Of a DNA stretch of 5,798 nucleotides, positions 1-5,524 are shown in pieces. Under the pieces are notes generated by a model. The model saw nothing but the letters and a program-made list of their open reading frames with translations, did not search any database and was not told where the DNA came from. The DNA is from Elusimicrobiota bacterium (GTDB lineage Bacteria; Elusimicrobiota; Elusimicrobia; JACQJN01): NCBI GenBank assembly GCA_016205085.1, contig JACQJN010000216.1:1-5798 (forward strand), read 5' to 3'. Made by a program: the position numbers and the translations under genes. Numbering within the stretch: position 1 is the stretch's first letter; each line of letters starts with the position of its first letter.

Positions 1-2631
1 ACCCGCTTCGCGGGTACCCCCGCTCAGTCGCAGGACCCCTCTGCTCTATCTCAGTTGGGAACCATGGCCCATGTGGATATTGCCCCGATCCAGAAACAAA
101 TCTCTAAACTACAAGAGGAAGTTTGCTTTGACTATAATCCTTATCAGCTTTTCCAGATTACCGTCAGCACATTATCGGGAGGGCAAGAACATATCCTCCA
201 TGTACGTGACGATCAATTCGGACAACTCTATATGCTGTCGGGAACTCTCGAAAAAGGAACAGGGGAGAAGGGTGTTTTCTCCTCCCAGGTGCTCAATTGG
301 CTGGATGGATTTGTGTGGTATTTTCAAAAGGCCGAAGGGGACAAAATTTATTTTGTCCGAAAAAACACCAAATTTATAACAGATCCAGGAACCCCTACTC
401 AAAAGACTGTGGAGCACTCTTTTGGGGATTCCGTGCTAGCAACCCTCTCTGTTGTTTCCAAGGACACCACTACTCATACGACTATGATAAAGCTGGCAGA
501 TATTCCATTTCACGATCTCTTGGAAATAGGCAATTATTTAAAAGAGGGCTACCCTGCTGCTTTCCTCAAGGAAAGTTCCTTAGAAGGCGTGAAGGCCTAT
601 CCTCAAAATGTGGAAATTCGTGCTAATCTTTTGTATGGAAATGGTAGCGACTCCAACGCTTCCTCTACTCTTGCAGATGCTCGTGGCTTTTCCCTTATTC
701 TGCGCTACAGTATTTCTGCTCTGCCGGATTCCACAGGTTTTAAACCCAGGCCGGCCGATCAGAGAATAGGATACTTTACCGTAAGCCAGCAGGATTGGTC
801 CAAGAAGAGCGAGAACAAGCCTTCTCCTCACGTGAGCTGGATTGCGCGATGGAACCTCCAAAAAGTCGATCCCGTGGCTCCAGTTTCTGAGGTGAAAAAT
901 CCGATTGTGTTCTGGCTGGAGGAGACGATTCCTCTTGAATACCGTGACGCCCTGCGGGCCGGCATATTAGCCTGGAATGCCGCTTTTGAGGCCATTGGGT
1001 TTAGGAACGTCATTGTGGTCAAGGAACAGGACAAGGATCTTGCTCCTGAACAGAAGGCCAGTTTTGATCCGGCAGATGTGAGCTACAATATGGTGCGATG
1101 GGTTTTGGGCAACGCTATCCCGTTTGGAGCGGTAGGTCCTCCTCGAGTAAATCCCGCGACGGGACAGATTTACAATGCTACTGTGAGCATCAATGCCTGG
1201 GTCACTCGCTTGGTTTCGGTTGCACTGGAGCTCAATTCTAAGGAGGGATCACCATCCAGCTCTTCCGACCCCAAAAAAGGTGCCTGGTGCGATTATGCTC
1301 AAAAATCGTTCGAGCAGGCAGCCTGGACACTCTCTCTTCTTGAAACGCGAAACCAGATTACACCTCAAGAAAAACAAAAATTCATTAATGATTATTTAAC
1401 CCATATCATGAGTCATGAAATTGGTCATAACTTGGGTCTCACGCATAATTTTAAAGCCAGTACGTTGTACCCTCTAAGTCAACTAAACACTCCCCAAAAT
1501 GAAGGAGTTCTTGCGGCGTCCGTCATGGATTATCTTCCGGTAAATATTGCTCCTGAGGGGGCTCCTCAAGGGCCCTATTTCCAAACAAAGCTGGGGCCGT
1601 ATGATTTTTGGGCTATTGAGTACGGTTACAAAAACCTGGGGGCGGCCACTTCTGAAGAGGAATCTCTTGAACTGAATCAAGTCGCTTCCCAAGCGGGCAA
1701 ACCGGGGCTGGTCTATGGCGAAGATTTGGACGACGTGATGCATATGGATCCGGATGCCAGCTGGTTTGATTTGGGACAGGATCCTGTGGCCTACAGCCGC
1801 TCGCGAGTGGAACTTGTGCGGGAGCTTTGGAAAAACCTTGAGACAAAGGTTCCCCAACCTGAGGAGGGATATGGAGCAATGCGGAGAAGTTTTCAGTTGG
1901 GGATGCGGCAGTACCAACGAGCTGTGGATACTGCTTTAAAGGTGATAGGAGGAATCTACGTCAGCCGCAGCCTTCCTGGAGATCCTGCAGGCAAACCGCC
2001 TTACGAACCGGTCCCAGCTCAAAAACAGAAGGAAGCCCTGGAGTTTTTGGAGCGGTATTTATTTAGCCAGGATGCCTTTAAGTTTTCTCCAAAACTGCTG
2101 CAGAAACTGGGCCAAGACAGGTCCGGCTTGTCTGAGGAATTCCCCCCTATTGCCTATGGGCCCTATTCTGTGGATAAATATGCTAATGCAATGAGAGAGC
2201 AAGCTCTTGCCTATCTGTACCAATTGGTTGCAGACCGTCTTACTCAGAGTAAGAACCTGGCTTCGACCCCTTCCCAGGTTTTGAGCGTCGGTGAACTATT
2301 TTCCCGGATGCGAAAGTCTATCTGGAGTGAAATCAGCGGCAGGGTGCGTCCTGGAAATGTTTTAACCATTGATTCTACGAGGATGGATCTTCAATCTTTG
2401 CACCTGAATCGTCTGGAAGAAAATTTGAATGACTCTTCGGCGGCTCAGCCTGCCGCCTTGGCTCGAGAAAGCCTTCTTCATATCCTCCAGGATACACGCC
2501 AGGAGCTAAAACTAGGAAATTTGGATTCTACTACGCGAGTTTATCTTAAGTCCGTTCAGGCCAGAATTCAGAAGATACTGAAAGGGGAGCAAAGCGGTGG
2601 TGGAACAATTAAACTTCAATTATCCAGATAG
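1..2631 (+). CDS. Zinc-dependent metalloprotease, DUF5117/DUF4953 (met-zincin) family, 5' end outside window
   Basis: A large zinc metallopeptidase of the met-zincin type, probably exported, with no known substrate. Numbering below starts at the TTG at position 55. The N-terminal part, roughly residues 25-250, resembles DUF5117 and ends in RPADQRIGYF (232-241). The catalytic half follows with PIVFWLEETIP (283-293), WNAAFEAIGF (307-316) and a GPPRVNPATG strand (361-370). The zinc site is HEIGHNLGLTHNF, with ligands H454, H458 and H464 and catalytic E455. The Met-turn is SVMDY with M491. The helical C-terminal region to residue 858 is typical of the family. The frame has no stop back to position 1 (it reads TRFAGTPAQSQDPSALSQ before the TTG), and neither the TTG at 55 nor the ATG at 64 has a convincing ribosome binding site. 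I therefore infer that translation starts upstream of the window and that a signal peptide is missing from view. All key catalytic residues are present, so it should be active. Confidence 0.9.
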   Translation, partial: TRFAGTPAQSQDPSALSQLGTMAHVDIAPIQKQISKLQEEVCFDYNPYQLFQITVSTLSGGQEHILHVRDDQFGQLYMLSGTLEKGTGEKGVFSSQVLNWLDGFVWYFQKAEGDKIYFVRKNTKFITDPGTPTQKTVEHSFGDSVLATLSVVSKDTTTHTTMIKLADIPFHDLLEIGNYLKEGYPAAFLKESSLEGVKAYPQNVEIRANLLYGNGSDSNASSTLADARGFSLILRYSISALPDSTGFKPRPADQRIGYFTVSQQDWSKKSENKPSPHVSWIARWNLQKVDPVAPVSEVKNPIVFWLEETIPLEYRDALRAGILAWNAAFEAIGFRNVIVVKEQDKDLAPEQKASFDPADVSYNMVRWVLGNAIPFGAVGPPRVNPATGQIYNATVSINAWVTRLVSVALELNSKEGSPSSSSDPKKGAWCDYAQKSFEQAAWTLSLLETRNQITPQEKQKFINDYLTHIMSHEIGHNLGLTHNFKASTLYPLSQLNTPQNEGVLAASVMDYLPVNIAPEGAPQGPYFQTKLGPYDFWAIEYGYKNLGAATSEEESLELNQVASQAGKPGLVYGEDLDDVMHMDPDASWFDLGQDPVAYSRSRVELVRELWKNLETKVPQPEEGYGAMRRSFQLGMRQYQRAVDTALKVIGGIYVSRSLPGDPAGKPPYEPVPAQKQKEALEFLERYLFSQDAFKFSPKLLQKLGQDRSGLSEEFPPIAYGPYSVDKYANAMREQALAYLYQLVADRLTQSKNLASTPSQVLSVGELFSRMRKSIWSEISGRVRPGNVLTIDSTRMDLQSLHLNRLEENLNDSSAAQPAALARESLLHILQDTRQELKLGNLDSTTRVYLKSVQARIQKILKGEQSGGGTIKLQLSR

Positions 2632-3669
2632 TTAATCCTTATTTATTAGAACGACCTTCCCAAAGTGTTTTCGACCGGCAAGATGTTCGTGGGCCTGTTT
2701 TGCTTCTTTTAAGGGAAAGGTTTTATCCACGACGGGTTTGAATTTTCCTTGAGCTAAAAGTCCACAAATATTTTTCAGCTCAGTCAAAGTTCCCACTCGA
2801 GCTCCCAAAATTTTCAACTCTCGGCTGAACACATACCGAAGATCCAGTTCTACGTTGGGGCCGGTGGTAGCTCCGCAGGTTACCAGGATTCCCCCCTTCT
2901 TCAAGGTGCGTAAGCTTTTGTCGAATGTCGCCGGGCCGATGTGTTCAAAGACGATATCCACCCCTTGTCCCTCCGTCATTCGGATTACTTTTTTCAGCAA
3001 ATCCTCAGGAGGCGATAGGATGAGGTGATCCGCGCCCATTTTTTGGGCCTGTTCTAGTTTGGATTCCGATGTGGTTGTGGCGATGACCTGGGCTCCCATT
3101 AATTTTGCAACTTGCAGGGCCGCAATGCCTACCCCGCTTCCAATTCCAAGCACCAGGACCGTCTGCCCCGGTTTTAGATTTCCCAAGGTGATCAGCATGT
3201 GCCAAGCGGTGAGAAATGTGAGAGGAAAGCTGGCGGCTTCTTCAAAAGTAAGGTCCTTGGGAGAGGGAAGAATGTTCCGGAACGGTACTTTCACATACTC
3301 CGCATATCCACCGTGGCCTCCGTCCGCCCCGATGATGCCATAGTGGAGACAAAGGTTGTCCTGGCCCTTTAAGCAGTAATCGCATCGAAAACAGGAGTTG
3401 CCTGGAGAAACGATGACTTTTTCTCCCGTTTTTAATGCATCCACATCAGATCCCGTGGAGGCTATTTCTCCGGAGATGTCACAGCCTAGGATGTGAGGCA
3501 GGCTAATTTTATAGGCGGGAATTCCTTGGCGAACCCACAGATCCAGATGGTTGAGGGCGCAGGCCCTAACACGAACCACCACCTCGCCGGGGCCTGGTAC
3601 CGGGTCCCAGAATTCAGCATGTTCTAAATTTTCAGGACCCCCGAAGTTTTTAAGTAAAACAGCCTTCAT
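2632..3669 (-). CDS. Zinc-containing medium-chain dehydrogenase/reductase (alcohol dehydrogenase/quinone oxidoreductase-like)
   Basis: A complete 345-residue MDR-superfamily oxidoreductase, expected to be cytosolic and to use NAD(P)H; the substrate cannot be told from sequence. The N-terminal GroES-like domain (about 1-135) contains the structural zinc set C93, C96, C99 and C107. The Rossmann domain carries VLVLGIGSGVG (171-181), followed by a second conserved stretch, ILVTCGATTG (261-270). Phrases such as ALNHLDLWVRQG, FLTAWHML and the CGATTG loop match, from memory, the Zn_ADH_like1 subgroup. The classical catalytic zinc ligands seem replaced: by alignment with horse ADH, Cys46 becomes N40, His67 becomes C63 (LGCD instead of GHE) and Cys174 becomes about L150. 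It may therefore act more like a quinone or enone reductase than a classical alcohol dehydrogenase. The ATG has a good ribosome binding site 4 nt upstream. It is the last gene of the minus-strand set, 18 nt after the DksA-like gene, and its TAA abuts the stop of the convergent protease gene. Confidence 0.92.
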   Translation of the reverse strand: MKAVLLKNFGGPENLEHAEFWDPVPGPGEVVVRVRACALNHLDLWVRQGIPAYKISLPHILGCDISGEIASTGSDVDALKTGEKVIVSPGNSCFRCDYCLKGQDNLCLHYGIIGADGGHGGYAEYVKVPFRNILPSPKDLTFEEAASFPLTFLTAWHMLITLGNLKPGQTVLVLGIGSGVGIAALQVAKLMGAQVIATTTSESKLEQAQKMGADHLILSPPEDLLKKVIRMTEGQGVDIVFEHIGPATFDKSLRTLKKGGILVTCGATTGPNVELDLRYVFSRELKILGARVGTLTELKNICGLLAQGKFKPVVDKTFPLKEAKQAHEHLAGRKHFGKVVLINKD

Positions 3670-3673
3670 CCCA

Positions 3674-3679
3674 CTCCTC
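3674..3679 (-). promoter_or_regulatory. Ribosome binding site of the MDR dehydrogenase
   Basis: On the minus strand GAGGAG lies 4 nt before the ATG at 3669. It sits inside the 18-nt gap after the DksA-like gene, which leaves no room for a separate promoter and supports co-transcription. Confidence 0.75.
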
Positions 3680-3687
3680 GCATTGCT

Positions 3688-4089
3688 TTATACGGTGCTC
3701 GTTTCAGTTGTGTTCTGACAATGGATGCAGTAGCGGGCATAAGGGATGACTTGAACTCTTTTTTTTGCGATAGGTTTCTGACAAGATTCACAGATGCCGT
3801 AGGTTCCTTTTTCCATTTTTCGCAACGCGGCTTCTATATTATCCAGCATGGTTCGCTCATTGTCCGAAAGTTCAAACATCATTTCCTTTTCCAGGCTTTG
3901 GCTGGCTTGATCCGCCTCATCCCCCACATCCTGGCTTACGGATTTGACGTCCTGCGTGCTTTTGACAATTTTCATCAGGTCTTCTTTTACCTTCAGGAGC
4001 TGTTTTTTCAGGGGACCGTAGTCTCTTCGGGAGATACCTTTTACCATTTTCACGGCAGCCTTTTTTCGTTTCATCTTTGGTTTCGGCAT
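3688..4089 (-). CDS. TraR/DksA-family zinc-finger transcriptional regulator
   Basis: A 133-residue DksA-like protein. Members bind in the secondary channel of RNA polymerase and alter initiation, often together with ppGpp. The fold can be read directly: a long coiled coil (about 25-95) with the tip sequence GDEADQAS, then a C4 zinc finger with C100, C103, C121 and C124 (CxxC-x17-CxxC), in the context YGICESCQKPI. Aligned with E. coli DksA, the tip residues D71, D74 and A76 correspond to D57, D60 and A62, and the spacing from A62 to the first zinc cysteine (38) equals that in E. coli. An active, polymerase-directed role is therefore plausible. The protein is shorter than E. coli DksA (151 residues), lacks its C-terminal helix and begins with a lysine-rich tail (about nine Lys in the first 17 residues). 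The start is supported by AAGAGGAA upstream. It lies 30 nt after the aminopropyltransferase gene and 18 nt before the dehydrogenase gene. Whether it is the genome's main DksA or a paralogue cannot be told, so no symbol is given. Confidence 0.9.
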   Translation of the reverse strand: MPKPKMKRKKAAVKMVKGISRRDYGPLKKQLLKVKEDLMKIVKSTQDVKSVSQDVGDEADQASQSLEKEMMFELSDNERTMLDNIEAALRKMEKGTYGICESCQKPIAKKRVQVIPYARYCIHCQNTTETSTV

Positions 4090-4092
4090 GGG

Positions 4093-4098
4093 TTCCTC
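4093..4098 (-). promoter_or_regulatory. Ribosome binding site of the DksA-like gene
   Basis: Minus-strand GAGGAA (within AAGAGGAA) ends 3 nt before the ATG at 4089. It supports this ATG as the start, although the next in-frame Met (residue 6) is close by. Confidence 0.65.
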
Positions 4099-4119
4099 TT
4101 CAGGGAGTTGTCTTTCATC

Positions 4120-5028
4120 TTATGCGAAATAATAAAAATGCTTCTGCTTCGTAAAGATTTTTTTTTGCTTTTTTAGATGCTCGCGATAAATCTTGGGTAT
4201 TCGGAAGAGGCCTTCCCATGTTTGGCCATCCATAAACTTTAAAGATCCACTGAGATGGGTTCGGATCTTTCGATCCAGCATGGGCTGCGTCATTTTCATT
4301 GGATCGAGATTGGGGTTTTTGGAGCAGAGTAAAAATGCCCAGGGCACGTCATAGGATGGGATGTAAGCGTAGTAGGGACGAACCACGGGAAAGACTTTGC
4401 GTAAGGTGGCGAATAAAACAGCATGGAGATTAATTTGAAGTAGATTGGCGGAACCGGCCTGCATGGCGAAGATGCCATTTTTGTTTAAGCGCTTCGACAG
4501 AAGGCGATAGAACTCAACCGTGTAAAGCAGGTTGGCGGGACTTCCTCGGTTGGGAGAAGGTAAATCGGAGAAGATAAGGTCGAATGTTAGGTGAGTTTCT
4601 TCAATATATTTTCTGGCGTCTTGAATCAAAAGTCTCAAGTTTGGATGTTCAAAGGAGCCACGGTGCCATTCCTTAAAATATCTTTTGCAGAAATTTACAA
4701 CTTCGGCATCAATATCCACCATTACCACCCTTTCGATGGATTTGGCTTTTAAGATTTCGCGGGAGGTGCCGCCTTCCCCCCCACCCATGATAAGAGCTGT
4801 TTCGGGTGACGGATGAAGCAAGAGGGCCGGTTGAACGAGGCATTCATGATAAATATATTCATCAAAGAGGGCGGACTGGGTTTCTCCATCCAATACGAGA
4901 CATTTTCCGAAAGAGTGCGAATCGGCCAGTAGGACATTTTGGAAGCACGTTTTGGCGGAGGTGATGATTCGTTTAAGTTTATGAGAATGATACTCGTAGG
5001 GAGTCAATTTCTCAGTAAACCATCTCAT
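4120..5028 (-). CDS. Polyamine aminopropyltransferase (spermidine synthase superfamily, ACL5/thermospermine-synthase-like)
   Basis: Transfers the aminopropyl group of decarboxylated AdoMet to an amine acceptor; cytosolic, 302 residues, full length. A short N-terminal beta domain (1-60) with LVLDGETQSA leads into DEYIYHE (56-62). The Rossmann core has the cosubstrate loop GGGEGG (82-87), the ribose-binding DID (105-107), the adenine-side QDA (136-138) and the catalytic loop SDLPSP with D155. Amine-pocket residues of spermidine synthase that appear conserved are Y60, Q190 and Y226. GGGEGG, VVMVDIDAEVVNFC, HECLVQPALLLHPSP and the C-terminal LDRKI segment resemble plant ACL5 and its bacterial relatives more than classical SpeE, so thermospermine or another triamine-derived product is possible. 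The second Asp of the usual DxxDP loop is Ser158, which is unusual. The start overlaps the decarboxylase stop by ATGA, which indicates coupled translation and a shared pathway. The Lys-rich C-terminus is encoded by A6 and A9 runs. The family is certain; the exact acceptor is not. Confidence 0.92.
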   Translation of the reverse strand: MRWFTEKLTPYEYHSHKLKRIITSAKTCFQNVLLADSHSFGKCLVLDGETQSALFDEYIYHECLVQPALLLHPSPETALIMGGGEGGTSREILKAKSIERVVMVDIDAEVVNFCKRYFKEWHRGSFEHPNLRLLIQDARKYIEETHLTFDLIFSDLPSPNRGSPANLLYTVEFYRLLSKRLNKNGIFAMQAGSANLLQINLHAVLFATLRKVFPVVRPYYAYIPSYDVPWAFLLCSKNPNLDPMKMTQPMLDRKIRTHLSGSLKFMDGQTWEGLFRIPKIYREHLKKQKKIFTKQKHFYYFA

Positions 5029-5477
5029 GCCTTCAAAACTCCTCTCTTCAGTTCCATGGCTTTCATGCGTTTGGCTTTGAATTCTCTTTTAAGCACGGGG
5101 TAAGCCTTCCAGGGGTCGATACTTCTGCCGCAGGTAAAAATATCAACGGCGGCATAATGGTATTCAGGCCAGGTATGGATGGCAAGATGAGATTCTGCAA
5201 TCACCACCACGCCGGAAATTCCTTGTGGATTGAAAGAATGGAAAACCACATCCACAATTTTGGCATGTATCGCCTTGGCTGCATGGGTCATGGTATTCTC
5301 TACCCGTTGGACATCACCGACCGCTTTGGGGTCGCATTCATATAATTCGATAATGAGGTGGCGTCCCAAACTTCCAGGGTCGGAATCTCCATTTTGGCTC
5401 AAAGAGCCGTTGCGTTTGGAGTGTTGGGAATAGTTCGAGATGGATGATCGAGAGGAGAGGGACAATCGGGATTCCAT
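5025..5477 (-). CDS. speH: S-adenosylmethionine decarboxylase proenzyme, prokaryotic class 1B (pyruvoyl)
   Basis: Makes decarboxylated AdoMet, the aminopropyl donor for the enzyme encoded next. The proenzyme cuts itself between E95 and S96 in IAESHLAIHTWPE, and S96 becomes the pyruvoyl cofactor at the N-terminus of the alpha chain. The processing and catalytic residues fall at the spacing known from the Thermotoga maritima enzyme (S55, S63, H68, C83): here S88, S96, H101 and C116. The conserved core starts at LGRHLIIELYECD (37-49). The protein has 150 residues against about 120-130 usual, because of a 36-residue serine-rich N-terminal extension (13 Ser). The ATG at 5477 is the only in-frame ATG before the core, but it has only a weak ribosome binding site; TTG codons at residues 26 and 37 are poorer choices. 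A sigma70-like promoter sits just upstream, and the stop codon overlaps the start of the aminopropyltransferase gene. The family is often also called speD; speH names this short bacterial class. Confidence 0.94.
   Translation of the reverse strand: MESRLSLSSRSSISNYSQHSKRNGSLSQNGDSDPGSLGRHLIIELYECDPKAVGDVQRVENTMTHAAKAIHAKIVDVVFHSFNPQGISGVVVIAESHLAIHTWPEYHYAAVDIFTCGRSIDPWKAYPVLKREFKAKRMKAMELKRGVLKA
5039..5047 (-). promoter_or_regulatory. Ribosome binding site of the aminopropyltransferase, inside the decarboxylase gene
   Basis: Minus-strand AGAGAGGAG lies 10 nt before the ATG at 5028, within the last codons of the AdoMet decarboxylase gene. Together with the ATGA stop/start overlap it points to translational coupling. 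The spacing is slightly long. Confidence 0.6.
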
Positions 5478-5480
5478 GGT

Positions 5481-5494
5481 GTTCCGGAGGGAAC
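5481..5494 (-). repeat. Short inverted repeat before the AdoMet decarboxylase start (possible operator)
   Basis: On the minus strand GTTCC-CTCC-GGAAC forms a perfect 5-bp inverted repeat with a 4-nt centre. It lies between the predicted -10 box and the ATG, ending 3 nt before the start codon. If transcription starts 6-7 nt after the -10 box, the start site falls inside the repeat. A DNA operator is then more likely than an RNA hairpin, because only the second arm would be transcribed. The repeat is short and could be chance. Confidence 0.4.
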
Positions 5495-5495
5495 A

Positions 5496-5524
5496 ATTCT
5501 AGAGATTTTCTACTGCAGAGTCAA
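5496..5524 (-). promoter_or_regulatory. Predicted sigma70-type promoter of the polyamine operon
   Basis: Reading the minus strand, -35 TTGACT (5524-5519; 5 of 6 consensus) and -10 TAGAAT (5501-5496; 5 of 6) are separated by exactly 17 bp. The -35 box overlaps the TGA stop of the upstream membrane-protein gene (5523-5521). The expected start near 5490-5488 gives a leader of only about 11-13 nt before the decarboxylase ATG. It would drive the decarboxylase, aminopropyltransferase, DksA-like and dehydrogenase genes. Found by eye, with no experimental support. Confidence 0.6.

Noticed and set aside
1..15. Perfect 6-bp hairpin ACCCGC-TTC-GCGGGT at the left edge, a terminator-like shape.
   Set aside because: No T-run follows, it is cut by the window edge, and it lies within the open protease frame. 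It is too short and GC-biased to call a regulatory element.
1483..1917. Open frame of 144 codons on the minus strand inside the protease gene.
   Set aside because: The plus-strand protein here carries conserved met-zincin features, including the Met-turn. The antisense frame has no domain and no context.
3757..3768. T8 run resembling a terminator tail.
   Set aside because: It encodes Lys codons next to the zinc finger of the DksA-like gene and is not preceded by a stable hairpin in either direction.
4129..4134. TATTAT (minus strand) with TTTACG 15 nt upstream, a possible internal promoter for the DksA-like gene.
   Set aside because: It lies in AT-rich coding sequence of the aminopropyltransferase, the spacer is short, and the -35 box matches poorly (4 of 6). 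Gene spacing favours read-through from upstream.
3721..4176. Open frame of 151 codons on the plus strand opposite the DksA-like gene.
   Set aside because: It is antisense to a well-supported zinc-finger gene, is rich in Phe and Leu from the Lys/Glu codons opposite, and has no recognisable domain. It is a shadow frame.
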